Assembly (NCBI RefSeq): GCF_900200035.1
Contig: NZ_FZTC01000017.1
Span: 310,001 to 374,000, forward strand
Length of the DNA stretch: 64,000 nucleotides
Reading direction: 5' to 3'
Origin: Klebsiella grimontii
GTDB lineage: Bacteria; Pseudomonadota; Gammaproteobacteria; Enterobacterales; Enterobacteriaceae
Of the stretch, positions 13,228-22,511 are shown in pieces. The notes below the pieces were generated by a model that saw nothing but the letters and a program-made list of their open reading frames with translations, did no database searches and was not told where the DNA came from. The position numbers and the translations under genes were made by a program. How positions within the stretch are numbered: the first letter of the stretch is position 1; every line of letters starts with the position of its first letter.

Positions 13228-15270
13228 ATGGCGAATTTACTTTTTCAGGGGGGGCGCACCCTCGTCCTGCTGCTGCTTTTGAACATCAGTGCGGCTTTTG
13301 CCGCCGACGACATGATCATCATCAAGGATGCCTCCCAGCTTCCCGCTGACGCTATTCCAGCGTATGAACATATCCTCTCTTTCGATGCCCGGGCGCGCTT
13401 TAACCCGGACGGTAGTATGGAGATGCGAGAAAATATCAAAGTACTTTCTCTGGGCAGGCAGATTCGGCGGGGGATTTTCCGTACGCTGCCGCTGACCTGG
13501 AACCGTCAGGACGGCAAGATCTTTCGCGTGTATTACGCGATCGAGTCGGTGTCGCGCGATGGCGTGCCTGAGCCTTTTAGCCTTGACGAAGCAGAAAAAA
13601 AACTGACGGTACGCATTGGCAGCGGCGAACGGGTCCTGAAACCCGGGATCTATAACTACGAAATTCGCTATCAAATCAGCAACCATTTCAGCCGCTTCCC
13701 CGAGTGGGATGAGCTTTACTGGAACGTGACGGGCAACGACTGGGCGTGGCCTATCAGCAAGGCCAGCTTTCATCTTGAACTCCCGGACGCCGTTGGAAAT
13801 CTCAACGCTGACGCTAAGGACGCCAGACTGCGATCGCTTGATGTTTATACCGGTGTCGCAGGGGCGAAAGAACACAATGCGCAAGTTCTTCCTGACGGTA
13901 GCGTCCGCACCCTGCGGCCTCTGGCGCGGGGGGAGGGACTGACCGTGGTCTATACCTGGCCTCGGTCGATCCTTGCCGACGCTCCGGCGCCGGAGGCCGC
14001 TTTGCCGCTGGTGCATCTCCTTATCCCCACCTTAAAAACCGGAGTGGTCTGGCTACCCTTGCTGCTTATGGCCGCTTATTACCTGATGTGGTGGCGAAAA
14101 AACGTCACCAAAGCCGGGCTAAAAATGCCGCCGGTCGTTGCGCTTTATTCGCTGCCCCCCGGCATGTCTCCGGGATACCTGCGTTTTATCACCCGGCGTA
14201 AATATGATGATGTGGCTTTTAGTAGCGATTTATTAGCGCTGGTGGCTAAACGCGGAATGGCGGTCAGCGGGGACAGTCATCACACTCATAACCCGTGGCT
14301 TGCTGACTCCGGCGTAAAACAGCGGTTAACCCGTTTGCCCGTTGAGGGAAACAGGCGATTAAACAGTGATGACCTGAAGCTGTTAAGCACGCTTTTTAAA
14401 GATAAACAAAAGAATATCGATCTCAGCAAGGCCCATCAACGCCCCATGCAAAACGCGCGTGAACAGCTGGAGAAACGTTGTGTGGCGCAGCGGACTAAGG
14501 TGTTTCGCAAGTGGGGGCAGCCGCTGCGGCGCTGCATCTATATCGCACTGCTGGTGCCGGTGGTCTGCGGCATTTGGGTTAATACGCAGGCCGCGCTGCT
14601 GACGATACCGGCCGCGGTTTTTATGCTGATTGGCGGAGCGATGCTCACCTGTTTGCTGCGCTTTATATGCCGCCCGGGGGAAATGTGGCGTGCCTGGGGG
14701 CCGGTACCGCTCTTTTTATTGGCGTTCTTCGGCCCCTTCGCGACGCTGGGTGGCGGGATTTTTCTCTTTGGTATACTGCCCATCACCCAGCTTCCGTCAG
14801 GATACATTGGCGCGCTTATGGCTGCGTTCGCGCTGTGCGTTTTCGTTGCCTGGAAAACGCCTCGCTATACGCAGCACGGGCTTGATGAACTGGCTATCGC
14901 GAAAGGATTGATGCTCTATCTGGGCACCGCCGAAAAGCATCGTTATCAGATTATCTATCCGCCTGAGCAGATGATTTCCCATTTTGAAGCGCTGCTGCCG
15001 GTTGCCCTGGCGCTGGACGTAGGGAAAACATGGGCAAATACCTTTGCCCACTACCTGAGTAGTACAGGCGCCATGTCGCATGCGTTTGCCGCCGCCGACT
15101 GGGGAAGCGTCGAACACTTCAGCGAAGCCTGCCGAACCGCCTCTATGTCAACGCCGGATAGCGGTTCAGGGAGCGGTTCATCATCAGGTTCAGGTTATAG
15201 CGGATCCGGTTCCTCTGGAGGTGGTTCATCCGGAGGCGGCTCGGGCGGGGGCGGCGGGGGCGGCTGGTAA
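13228..15270 (+). CDS. DUF2207 membrane protein, YciQ paralog with Gly/Ser-rich tail
   Basis: 680 residues. A signal peptide (TLVLLLLLNISAAFA) leads to a large exported DUF2207 domain (about residues 30-260), containing FDARARFNPDGSMEMRENIKV and GIFRTLPLTW. Membrane segments follow near 270-290 and 435-560, then a C-terminal cytoplasmic-like part. The last about 35 residues are almost only Gly and Ser and end in seven Gly and a Trp. YciQ at 48132-50030 has the same architecture and the same GGGGGGGW end, so the two are paralogs. Function unknown. It forms an operon with lemA and ends at a hairpin at 15273-15293. Confidence 0.88.
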   Translation: MANLLFQGGRTLVLLLLLNISAAFAADDMIIIKDASQLPADAIPAYEHILSFDARARFNPDGSMEMRENIKVLSLGRQIRRGIFRTLPLTWNRQDGKIFRVYYAIESVSRDGVPEPFSLDEAEKKLTVRIGSGERVLKPGIYNYEIRYQISNHFSRFPEWDELYWNVTGNDWAWPISKASFHLELPDAVGNLNADAKDARLRSLDVYTGVAGAKEHNAQVLPDGSVRTLRPLARGEGLTVVYTWPRSILADAPAPEAALPLVHLLIPTLKTGVVWLPLLLMAAYYLMWWRKNVTKAGLKMPPVVALYSLPPGMSPGYLRFITRRKYDDVAFSSDLLALVAKRGMAVSGDSHHTHNPWLADSGVKQRLTRLPVEGNRRLNSDDLKLLSTLFKDKQKNIDLSKAHQRPMQNAREQLEKRCVAQRTKVFRKWGQPLRRCIYIALLVPVVCGIWVNTQAALLTIPAAVFMLIGGAMLTCLLRFICRPGEMWRAWGPVPLFLLAFFGPFATLGGGIFLFGILPITQLPSGYIGALMAAFALCVFVAWKTPRYTQHGLDELAIAKGLMLYLGTAEKHRYQIIYPPEQMISHFEALLPVALALDVGKTWANTFAHYLSSTGAMSHAFAAADWGSVEHFSEACRTASMSTPDSGSGSGSSSGSGYSGSGSSGGGSSGGGSGGGGGGGW

Positions 15271-15272
15271 TT

Positions 15273-15293
15273 GCCCCGATAGCGAATCGGGGC
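15273..15293 (+). terminator. hairpin after the DUF2207 gene
   Basis: Perfect 8-bp stem GCCCCGAT/ATCGGGGC with a five-base loop directly after the stop codon. The T run behind it is poor (TTACATT), so termination may be partial. Confidence 0.55.
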
Positions 15294-15304
15294 TTACATT
15301 CGCT

Positions 15305-16165
15305 TCACAGGGGATGGAGCTTATAGCGGCCGCTGAGCAGCGGCTTGCACAATATTTTATAACCGTCATGGTCAAATTTGGCCGACAGGCGCGTGAGCGA
15401 TGATGCCTGTGACAGGGACGCTACCGCGCCGAGCCACAGCCAGTTTTGAATAATGTGGTATTGCGTCATATCATCGCTGCTCTCTTCCAGCGCGATCGCT
15501 CCGGCCCACGGCCAGCACACCAGCTGCATCTTTTGCATGTTCTCGCGCAGCCGCTGATGGTGCGTTTCAACGCTCTCTTTCCCGCAGCAGGCCCCCGCGC
15601 AGCGGCCCAGAGCGGAGCGAAAGCAGGCGCGCCCGCGGTTGAGCGGTTCAAGGCCCATTAATCCGTAACAAAGGCGATGCTCATCGGCGATTTTTTGCAG
15701 CGCCTGCAGCGCCGCGCGGCGATTTGCAAACAGGCCATAGAGATCGCTTTGCTGTGAGAAATCCAGCTCGCTGGCGTAAACCACCTGAGGACGGTCGTCA
15801 GCAAGGCGTAATGAGCACAGCTGCCTGTTTTGCCGCAGTCGTTTATTGAATAGCGGCTGCTGTTCTTTAATCAGCTGCGCTTCTAATAACAGCGCGCCGA
15901 GTTCGCCAGCCGTCCGCTGCCAGGTAATACGCCGCGCCTGGCGCAGCATGGCCGCTTCGTCGGGCGTGCGCAGATGCGACAGCACCCGGCTGCGGATGTT
16001 CACGCTTTTACCAATATACAGCGGCAGGGTGTCGCTTTCGCCGTGGAAGAGATAGACGCCCGGCTGTTTAGGCAGCGCCTCAAGCCACGGACGCAGATGT
16101 TCGGGATACGCATAAATTGCCGCCGCTTCAAATTCGAGACGCGGGGCGGATTGCCTTCTTGCCAC
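15305..16165 (-). CDS. cho: excinuclease Cho (UvrC-like endonuclease)
   Basis: 286 residues (E. coli Cho 295). The N-terminal half is a GIY-YIG nuclease domain: GVYLFHG, then LYIGKSVNIRSRVLSHL, homologous to the 3'-incision domain of UvrC. It makes an alternative 3' incision in nucleotide-excision repair at bulky lesions that UvrC handles poorly. A C-terminal Cys-rich region (RACFRSALGRCAGACCG) is typical of the family. In E. coli it is SOS-inducible; a good LexA box was not obvious in the short gap to nadE. Confidence 0.96.
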   Translation of the reverse strand: MARRQSAPRLEFEAAAIYAYPEHLRPWLEALPKQPGVYLFHGESDTLPLYIGKSVNIRSRVLSHLRTPDEAAMLRQARRITWQRTAGELGALLLEAQLIKEQQPLFNKRLRQNRQLCSLRLADDRPQVVYASELDFSQQSDLYGLFANRRAALQALQKIADEHRLCYGLMGLEPLNRGRACFRSALGRCAGACCGKESVETHHQRLRENMQKMQLVCWPWAGAIALEESSDDMTQYHIIQNWLWLGAVASLSQASSLTRLSAKFDHDGYKILCKPLLSGRYKLHPL

Positions 16166-16226
16166 TTTTGCTCCTGATGCTGTTTATTTATCCAGTATAG
16201 CAGCCGGAGGGAGAGGCGAAAAGGAT

Positions 16227-16253
16227 AAAAAATCGCCCCGAGGCGTCGGGGCG
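16227..16253 (-). terminator. nadE terminator
   Basis: On the minus strand, stem CGCCCCGA/TCGGGGCG with a four-base loop and a following U run (A run at 16227-16232 on the plus strand), 15 bases beyond the nadE stop. Confidence 0.88.
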
Positions 16254-16267
16254 AGGGGAGAGGGGGA

Positions 16268-17095
16268 TTACTTTTTCCAGAAGTCGTCGAAGACGGTAAT
16301 CGGCGGTCTGCGTTTATGTTCGGTTTTCAGATACCAGCCCTCAATCGTTTTCGCGATTTTCTCGTCCAGCGTTTTACCTTCCAGATAGTCATCGATATTT
16401 TCGTAGGTCACGCCCAGCGCCACTTCGTCGGGCAGTGAAGGGCGGTCGTCCTCCAGATCGGCGGTCGGCAGCTTTTTATACAGATGCTCCGGACAGCCTA
16501 AATGGGCCAGCAGCTGTTTGCCCTGGCGTTTGTTGAGGCGAAAGATGGGGTTAATATCGGTACCGCCGTCGCCGTATTTGGTGAAGAACCCGGTGATCGC
16601 TTCCGCCGCATGGTCGGTGCCTACCACTACGCCGTGGGTCATTCCGGCGATGCTGTACTGCGCCTTCATGCGTTCGCGGGCTTTTTCATTACCGCGAACA
16701 AAGTCGCTAAGTTCGATCCCGGCCTCGCGCAGCGCCTGCTCGCTGGCCAGCACGGCGCCCTTAATATTGACCGTTAATACGCGATCCGGCTGAATAAATG
16801 CGATAGCGTCCTGGCAGTCCTGTTCATCCGCCTGCACGCCGTACGGGAGGCGCACGGCAATAAACTGCAGGCTGCTGTCGCCGGTTTCGGCGCGCAGTTC
16901 GTTGATGGCCAACTGACACAATTTACCGGTGAGCGTAGAGTCCTGGCCGCCGCTGATGCCGAGGACCAGCGATTTAATAAAGGGGTATTTTTGCAGGTAG
17001 GACTTCAAAAAATCTACGCTGCGGCGTATCTCGGCTTCGACATCGATCTGGGGTTTTGCGCCCAGCGCCTGAATAATCTCTTGTTGTAGCGTCAT
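16268..17095 (-). CDS. nadE: NH3-dependent NAD+ synthetase
   Basis: 275 residues, the same as E. coli NadE. It adenylates nicotinic acid adenine dinucleotide with ATP and amidates it with ammonia, the last step of NAD+ synthesis. The N-type ATP pyrophosphatase loop SGGQDS is at residues 48-53, and the P-loop partner region [29 protein letters not shown] is intact. No glutaminase domain is fused, so it uses free ammonia. Divergent from osmE. Confidence 0.98.
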   Translation of the reverse strand: MTLQQEIIQALGAKPQIDVEAEIRRSVDFLKSYLQKYPFIKSLVLGISGGQDSTLTGKLCQLAINELRAETGDSSLQFIAVRLPYGVQADEQDCQDAIAFIQPDRVLTVNIKGAVLASEQALREAGIELSDFVRGNEKARERMKAQYSIAGMTHGVVVGTDHAAEAITGFFTKYGDGGTDINPIFRLNKRQGKQLLAHLGCPEHLYKKLPTADLEDDRPSLPDEVALGVTYENIDDYLEGKTLDEKIAKTIEGWYLKTEHKRRPPITVFDDFWKK

Positions 17096-17325
17096 TGCGC
17101 CCTCCGGGAAGTAAATCTGTTTGCCAATCAGCAGAGGTTTAACCTACCTCTTTGCCGGTAAAACGACAAGGATCACAATTTTGAGTGAAGCAAAAGCAGG
17201 CAACCGCAACAAGAGGGGATTTATTATTGGAAAGCTCTTAATTTCGTTTCATTTCCACCTTCGGCTTGAAAAATAACGATATTTATTCCAGGCTTATTAA
17301 CACGCCAAAAAAAAGAGGACGGAAC

Positions 17326-17664
17326 ATGAACAAGCATTTTGCAGGATTTCTGGGCGCAGCAGCTGTATTGACCATGCTGGCAGGCTGTACGGCCTATGAC
17401 CGTACCAAAGATCAGTTCACTCAGCCGGTGGTCAAAGACGTTAAAAAAGGCATGAGCCGCGCCCAGGTTGCGCAGATTGCCGGTAAGCCTTCATCAGAAG
17501 TTACCATGATCCACGCGCGCGGTACCTGCCAGACATACATCCTGGGTCAACGCGATGGTAAAATTGAAACCTACTTTGTCGCCCTGGACGATACTGGCCA
17601 CGTGATAAATTCCGGTTATCAGACCTGCGCCGAGTACGATACCGACCCGCGCAACAGTAAGTAA
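17326..17664 (+). CDS. osmE: osmotically inducible lipoprotein OsmE
   Basis: 112 residues from the ATG at 17326, the E. coli length; ribosome site GAGGACGG. The signal peptide ends in the lipobox LAGC with lipidated Cys21, so it is an outer- or inner-membrane lipoprotein. The rest is a SmpA/OmlA-type (BamE-like) domain: [21 protein letters not shown]. In E. coli osmE is induced by osmolarity and stationary phase. Its precise role is unknown. A strong terminator separates it from the chb operon. Confidence 0.97.
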   Translation: MNKHFAGFLGAAAVLTMLAGCTAYDRTKDQFTQPVVKDVKKGMSRAQVAQIAGKPSSEVTMIHARGTCQTYILGQRDGKIETYFVALDDTGHVINSGYQTCAEYDTDPRNSK

Positions 17665-17694
17665 TACCCCAGCCGTAACGCTGATTTCTACGTA

Positions 17695-17720
17695 AGCCCG
17701 ACCATTGGTCGGGCTTTTTT
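17695..17720 (+). terminator. osmE terminator
   Basis: Nine-base stem AGCCCGACC/GGTCGGGCT with a three-base loop and a run of T directly behind. Confidence 0.93.
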
Positions 17721-17729
17721 GTGAACTCT

Positions 17730-17850
17730 GATGCTTATTTAATTGCGCGAATTATTTGAGGGAAATGTGAAGGCAGTCAAAACGCGAGGTCAATGAGAGA
17801 CAATTCTGTTCAAGGAGGAATTATCCTGGCGCTGAACGATGCCGTATACT
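17730..17850 (+). promoter_or_regulatory. chb operon control region
   Basis: Contains a CRP-like site TGTGA-N6-TCAAA at 17766-17781 (nine of ten consensus bases) and, just before it, an AT-rich partly symmetric stretch around 17732-17758 (TTATTTAATT...AATTATTTGA) that resembles a NagC operator. A possible -10 TATACT lies at 17845-17850, about 100 bases before chbB. In E. coli this operon is repressed by NagC and ChbR and activated by CRP and ChbR; the site assignments here are by resemblance only. Confidence 0.5.
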
Positions 17851-17949
17851 CAATGCATAAACAATACTAATTCAAAGAAACATCTCTTACCGCCTCTCAG
17901 GCATCCATGATACCGGGAGGACCGGGTCACACAAATTGAGGAAGCGTTC

Positions 17950-18270
17950 ATGGAAAAGAAACATATCTACCTGTTCTGTTCTGCTGGGATGTCGACATCA
18001 CTGCTGGTATCGAAAATGCGCGCCCAGGCCGAGAAGTATGAAGTGCCGGTGATTATTGAAGCATTTCCGGAGACCCTGGCCGGTGAAAAAGGTCCTGATG
18101 CCGATGTCGTATTATTAGGCCCACAAATTTCCTATATGTTGCCGGATATTCAGCGTTTACTACCCAATAAACCCGTAGAAGTCATTGATTCTGTTTTGTA
18201 CGGTAAGATCGATGGATTAGGTGTTCTGAAAGCGGCCGTTGCGGCCATTAAGAAAGCTGCTGCACAATAA
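17950..18270 (+). CDS. chbB: PTS N,N'-diacetylchitobiose-specific EIIB
   Basis: 106 residues, as in E. coli ChbB (CelA). It is the soluble EIIB of the lactose/cellobiose PTS family; the phosphorylated residue is Cys10 in [13 protein letters not shown], the P-loop-like signature of the family. It takes phosphate from ChbA and passes it to chitobiose as ChbC imports it. First gene of chbBCARFG; ribosome site TGAGGAAG. The following 168-base gap is a regulatory RNA target, described separately. Confidence 0.97.
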   Translation: MEKKHIYLFCSAGMSTSLLVSKMRAQAEKYEVPVIIEAFPETLAGEKGPDADVVLLGPQISYMLPDIQRLLPNKPVEVIDSVLYGKIDGLGVLKAAVAAIKKAAAQ

Positions 18271-18291
18271 TTTTTATTTTAAAACTCGACA

Positions 18292-18355
18292 TATTTCGGA
18301 TAGCAGCGGTTAAAATTTCGTGAGGGTGTGTTTTAGCTGTTTGCTGTCCGAAATA
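18292..18355 (+). repeat. 14-bp inverted repeat in chbB-chbC gap
   Basis: Arms TATTTCGGATAGCA (18292-18305) and TGCTGTCCGAAATA (18342-18355) pair over 14 positions with one G-U. In the transcript this forms a long stem between chbB and chbC, just upstream of the ChiX pairing site. It may protect or present the spacer, or stop exonucleases; no T run follows, so it is not a simple terminator. Confidence 0.8.
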
Positions 18356-18370
18356 CCCAGAGTTTATTTT

Positions 18371-18391
18371 CCCGTCAAAGAGTAATTTCAT
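18371..18391 (+). promoter_or_regulatory. ChiX (MicM) small-RNA pairing site, decoy element
   Basis: CCCGTCAAAGAG followed by TAATTTCAT is complementary to the seed region of the ChiX sRNA (ATGAAATTCCTCTTTGACGGG region) with a single mismatch over 21 bases. In Salmonella and E. coli the chbBC spacer base-pairs with ChiX and triggers its decay, releasing the chitoporin mRNA chiP from repression when chitobiose induces the operon. The element here is preserved at the same place. The identity of ChiX is from memory of the published RNA; the gene itself is not in this window. Confidence 0.85.
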
Positions 18392-18438
18392 CTATCATTG
18401 CCGCAATGATTATATTGCGGCCTTAAAGGGTATTTATT

Positions 18439-19797
18439 ATGAGTAAAGTGATTGACTCGCTTGAAAAGGTACTCCTTCCTTTTGCCGTCAAAATAGGAAG
18501 GCAGCCCCACGTCAACGCAATTAAAAACGGCTTTATTAAGCTAATGCCATTGACGCTAGCCGGGGCAATGTTTGTTTTAATTAACAACGTATTTTTGAGT
18601 TTCGGCGACGGCTCCTTCTTTTATTCAATGGGTATCCGTCTGGATGCCTCCACCATAGAAACGCTTAACGGTTTTAAAGCTATTGGCGGTAACGTTTATA
18701 ACGGTACGCTCGGCATTATGTCGCTAATGGCGCCTTTCTTCATCGGTTCCGCGTTAGCTGAAGAGCGTAAAGTGGACCCGATGGCCGCCGGTTTATTGGC
18801 CGTGGCGGCATTTATGACCGTCACGCCTTATAGCGTCGGTGAAGCCTACGCCGTTGGCGCTAACTGGTTAGGCGGCGCCAATATTATTTCCGGTATTGTG
18901 ATCGGTCTGGTCGTTGCCGAGATGTTCACCTTTATCGTACATCGCAATTGGGTGATTACGCTGCCGTCCAGCGTGCCGGCTTCGGTTTCCCGTTCATTCT
19001 CGGCGGTTATCCCGGCATTCATTATCCTCTCGATAATGGGGATTATCTCCTGGGCGTTGACCCACTGGGGGACTAACTTCCACCAGATCATCATGGACAC
19101 GATCTCCACGCCGCTGGCCTCAATGGGCGCCGTCGTAGGCTGGGCATACGTTATTTTCACCTCGCTGCTGTGGTTCTTCGGCGTACACGGGTCGCTGGCG
19201 CTGTCGGCGCTGGATAGCGGGATCATGACGCCGTGGGCGCTGGAAAACATCGCAACCTACCAGCAGTACGGTTCCGTCGAGGCCGCGCTGGCCGCGGGTA
19301 AGAGCTTCCATATGTGGGCCAAGCCGATGCTTGATTCCTACATCTTCCTTGGTGGTACCGGCGCGACTCTGGGCTTAATCATCGCCATCTTTATCGCTTC
19401 ACGTCGTGAGGATCATCGTCAGGTGGCCAAACTGGCGCTGCCGTCAGGCATCTTCCAGATTAACGAACCCATCCTGTTCGGCCTGCCGATTATTATGAAC
19501 CCGGTGATGTTTATCCCGTTCATTCTGATTCAGCCTCTGCTGGCGGCTATCACCATGACGGCTTACACCCTGGGCATCATCCCGCCGATTACCAATATCG
19601 CGCCGTGGACCATGCCGACCGGTTTAGGCGCCTTCTTTAACACCAACGGTAGCGTCGCGGCCCTGCTGCTGGCCCTGTTCAACCTTGCCGTATCCACCCT
19701 GGTCTACCTGCCGTTTGTGGTGATCTCTAACAAAGCGCAGGGCGTTATTGAGCAGGAAGAGAGCGAAGAAGATATCGCTAACGCACTGAAATTCTAA
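18439..19797 (+). CDS. chbC: PTS N,N'-diacetylchitobiose-specific EIIC
   Basis: 452 residues, as in E. coli ChbC. It is the membrane transporter component: a multi-helix EIIC of the lactose/cellobiose family, with the substrate-site region [23 protein letters not shown] and [14 protein letters not shown]. It binds chitobiose outside and releases it phosphorylated inside. The 168-base leader between chbB and chbC is longer than other gaps in the operon because it carries the ChiX pairing site. Confidence 0.98.
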   Translation: MSKVIDSLEKVLLPFAVKIGRQPHVNAIKNGFIKLMPLTLAGAMFVLINNVFLSFGDGSFFYSMGIRLDASTIETLNGFKAIGGNVYNGTLGIMSLMAPFFIGSALAEERKVDPMAAGLLAVAAFMTVTPYSVGEAYAVGANWLGGANIISGIVIGLVVAEMFTFIVHRNWVITLPSSVPASVSRSFSAVIPAFIILSIMGIISWALTHWGTNFHQIIMDTISTPLASMGAVVGWAYVIFTSLLWFFGVHGSLALSALDSGIMTPWALENIATYQQYGSVEAALAAGKSFHMWAKPMLDSYIFLGGTGATLGLIIAIFIASRREDHRQVAKLALPSGIFQINEPILFGLPIIMNPVMFIPFILIQPLLAAITMTAYTLGIIPPITNIAPWTMPTGLGAFFNTNGSVAALLLALFNLAVSTLVYLPFVVISNKAQGVIEQEESEEDIANALKF

Positions 19798-19850
19798 TAT
19801 TAAGCGGTACGGGAGGTTTCCCGTACCGTCCAGGAAATAAGGGAGTCATT

Positions 19851-20198
19851 ATGTTTGATCTGGATAACATCGCAGCAGAAGAGAGCGCGGTAAACGACCT
19901 CGAAGAGGTGGTGATGGGGCTGATTATCAACTCCGGACAAGCGCGTAGCCTGGCTTATGCCGCGCTGAAGCAGGCAAAGCAGGGAGATTTCGCGGCGGCC
20001 AAAGCGATGATGGAACAGTCACGCATGGCGTTGAGCGAAGCGCACCTTGTGCAGACGCAGCTGATTGAGAGCGATGAGGGCGAGGGCAAAATGAAGGTGA
20101 GTTTGGTGCTGGTTCATGCGCAGGATCATCTGATGACCTCAATGCTGGCTCGTGAGCTGGTTGCCGAATTGATTGAGCTGCACGAGAAGGTACAATAG
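19851..20198 (+). CDS. chbA: PTS N,N'-diacetylchitobiose-specific EIIA
   Basis: 115 residues (E. coli 116). It is the small all-helical EIIA of the lactose family; His89 in VLVHAQDHLM is the phosphorylated residue, with the conserved Asp92 nearby. It carries phosphate from HPr to ChbB. It has a good ribosome site (AATAAGGGAG) and ends 12 bases before chbR. Confidence 0.97.
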   Translation: MFDLDNIAAEESAVNDLEEVVMGLIINSGQARSLAYAALKQAKQGDFAAAKAMMEQSRMALSEAHLVQTQLIESDEGEGKMKVSLVLVHAQDHLMTSMLARELVAELIELHEKVQ

Positions 20199-20210
20199 GT
20201 CATCGACACG

Positions 20211-21050
20211 ATGAGGCAGCCAAAGATGATGACCACTGAAATCAGTACCGCCCGGGAGCAACAACTCTTTAACGGCAAGAACTTTCATGTGGTCATCTAC
20301 AACAAAACGGAGAGCGTAAGCGGGCTTCACCAGCATGATTACTACGAATACACCATCGTTTTAACCGGGCGCTATTATCAGGTTATTAATGGCAAGCGGG
20401 TGCTGCTGGAGCGCGGGGATTTTGTCTTTATCCCAATGGGGTCGCATCACCAGAGTTTTTATGAATTTGGCGCGACGCGCATTCTTAACGTCGGTATCAG
20501 CAAAAGTTTCTTTGAGAAACACTATCTGCCGCTGCTGCCGTTTGGTCTCGTCGCCTCTCAGGTCTATGCCGTTAAAAGTACTTTTCTCAGTTATATTGAG
20601 TCGGTTATTGCATCACTGAATTTTCGCGAAACTGAATTTGACGAATTTATCGAACTGGTGTCTTTTTACACCCTGAATCGTTTGCGGCACTATCGTGAAG
20701 AGCCTACCGAAGATGTTATTCCGCAGTGGTTGAAAAATACCGTCGAGGGTATGCACGATAAGCTTAAATTTGGCGAGGGGGCGCTGGAAAATATGGTTGA
20801 GCTTTCCGGTAAAACGCAGGAGTACTTAACCCGCGCAACCCAGCGATATTATGGCAAAACGCCGATGCAGATGATTAACGATATTCGCATCAACTTCGCG
20901 AAGAAACAGTTAGAGATAACCAACTACTCGGTGACCGATATCGCCTATGAGTCGGGGTACAGTAGCCCAAGTCTGTTTATTAAAACATTCAAGAAGCTGA
21001 CTTCCTTTACCCCCAGCAGCTATCGGAAACACCTCACCAGTATTAATTAA
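20211..21050 (+). CDS. chbR: AraC-family regulator of the chb operon
   Basis: 279 residues (E. coli 280). The N-terminal cupin-like domain ([40 protein letters not shown]) senses sugar phosphate; the C-terminal AraC/XylS helix-turn-helix covers about residues 175-275 ([35 protein letters not shown], then [22 protein letters not shown]). ChbR represses without inducer and, with CRP, activates when chitobiose is present. The start could also be the ATG six codons on. It sits inside the operon it controls. Confidence 0.97.
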   Translation: MRQPKMMTTEISTAREQQLFNGKNFHVVIYNKTESVSGLHQHDYYEYTIVLTGRYYQVINGKRVLLERGDFVFIPMGSHHQSFYEFGATRILNVGISKSFFEKHYLPLLPFGLVASQVYAVKSTFLSYIESVIASLNFRETEFDEFIELVSFYTLNRLRHYREEPTEDVIPQWLKNTVEGMHDKLKFGEGALENMVELSGKTQEYLTRATQRYYGKTPMQMINDIRINFAKKQLEITNYSVTDIAYESGYSSPSLFIKTFKKLTSFTPSSYRKHLTSIN

Positions 21051-21152
21051 CCGGGCGCGGAATAGTCCGCGCGGTCTAAATATTCAAATTAACTGTCCGT
21101 ATTTACGCGGAGAGCGGGTGCCGCATATGCGCTATCCGCAAGGGAGAAAATA

Positions 21153-22499
21153 ATGAGCCAGAAATTGAAAGTAGTGACAATCGGCGGCGGCAGCAGCTAT
21201 ACCCCGGAATTACTGGAAGGATTCCTGAAGCGTTATCATGAACTGCCAATTAGCGAACTGTGGCTGGTGGATGTCGCTGAAGGGCAGGAAAAGCTCGATA
21301 TTATCCACGCGCTGTGCCAGCGCATGGTGGAAAAAGCCGGCGTTCCGATGAAAGTCTACAAGACCCTGGATCGCCGCGCGGCGCTGGAAGGCGCCGATTT
21401 CGTCACCACCCAGCTGCGCGTTGGCCAGCTTAAGGCGCGCGAGAAGGACGAGCGTATCCCGCTGAGCCACGGCTATTTAGGCCAGGAAACCAACGGCGCG
21501 GGCGGATTGTTTAAAGGTCTGCGCACCATTCCGGTCATTTTTGACATTGTGAAAGATGTTCAGGAAGTCTGTCCGAACGCCTGGGTGATTAACTTTACCA
21601 ACCCGGCGGGCATGGTAACCGAAGCGGTTTATCGGCATACCGGCTTTAAGCGCTTTATCGGCGTGTGCAATATTCCTATCGGCATGAAGATGTTTATCAC
21701 CGACGTGCTGAAGCTGGCTCCGAGCGATGAGCTCAATATCGATCTGTTTGGTCTCAACCATCTGGTGTTTGTTCGCGATGTGCTGGTCAACGGCGTTTCA
21801 CGCTTTGACGAGCTGCTTGACGGCGTAGCGTCGGGTCGATTGAGCGCAAACTCGGTGAAAAATATCTTTGATTTGCCGTTTAGCGAAGGGCTGCTCCGGT
21901 CGCTGCGCCTGATCCCTTGCTCCTATCTGCTCTACTACTTTAAGCCAAAAGAGATGCTGGCGATTGAAATGGGCGAGTACTACAAAGGCGGCGCGCGCGC
22001 GCAGGTAGTGCAGAAAGTTGAGAAACAGCTTTTCGAGCTCTATAAGGATCCGGATCTGAACGTGAAACCGAAAGAGCTGGAGCAGCGCGGCGGGGCCTAT
22101 TACTCCGACGCCGCCTGTGAAGTGATTAACGCCATTTACAATGATAAGCAGGCCGAGCATTACGTTAACGTGCCGCATCACGGCCACGTCGATAATATCC
22201 CGGCCGACTGGGCGGTAGAGATGACCTGTACGCTGGGTCGCGATGGCGCCAAACCGACGCCGCGCATTACGCACTTCGATGAGAAGGTGCTGGGTCTGAT
22301 TTACACCATTAAAGGTTTTGAAGTCGCGGCAAGCGAAGCGGCTATCAGCGGTAAACTGGACGATGTGCTGCTGGCGCTTAATCTAAGCCCGCTGATCCAC
22401 TCCGATCGCGATGCTGAAAAGCTGGCGCGGGAGATGATCCTCGCGCACGAGCAGTGGCTGCCAAACTTTGCGGCGACTATCGAAAAACTGAAACAGTAA
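21153..22499 (+). CDS. chbF: 6-phospho-chitobiase, GH4 family
   Basis: 448 residues (E. coli ChbF 450). A glycoside hydrolase family 4 enzyme using NAD+ and Mn2+: the N-terminal Rossmann loop TIGGGSSYTPELLEGF, the NFTNPAGMVTEAV stretch, and the metal site GVCNIPIGMK with Cys and the later GLNHL His. It cleaves monodeacetylated chitobiose-6-phosphate to glucosamine-6-phosphate and N-acetylglucosamine units after ChbG action. Ribosome site AAGGGAG. Confidence 0.97.
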   Translation: MSQKLKVVTIGGGSSYTPELLEGFLKRYHELPISELWLVDVAEGQEKLDIIHALCQRMVEKAGVPMKVYKTLDRRAALEGADFVTTQLRVGQLKAREKDERIPLSHGYLGQETNGAGGLFKGLRTIPVIFDIVKDVQEVCPNAWVINFTNPAGMVTEAVYRHTGFKRFIGVCNIPIGMKMFITDVLKLAPSDELNIDLFGLNHLVFVRDVLVNGVSRFDELLDGVASGRLSANSVKNIFDLPFSEGLLRSLRLIPCSYLLYYFKPKEMLAIEMGEYYKGGARAQVVQKVEKQLFELYKDPDLNVKPKELEQRGGAYYSDAACEVINAIYNDKQAEHYVNVPHHGHVDNIPADWAVEMTCTLGRDGAKPTPRITHFDEKVLGLIYTIKGFEVAASEAAISGKLDDVLLALNLSPLIHSDRDAEKLAREMILAHEQWLPNFAATIEKLKQ

Positions 22500-22511
22500 C
22501 GGGAGCGGCTC

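Noticed and set aside
15146-15270. Gly/Ser repeat as a DNA repeat or phase-variable tract
   Set aside because: The codons are mixed (GGT, GGC, TCA, AGC) with no uniform unit, so it is a protein low-complexity tail, not a slippage repeat.
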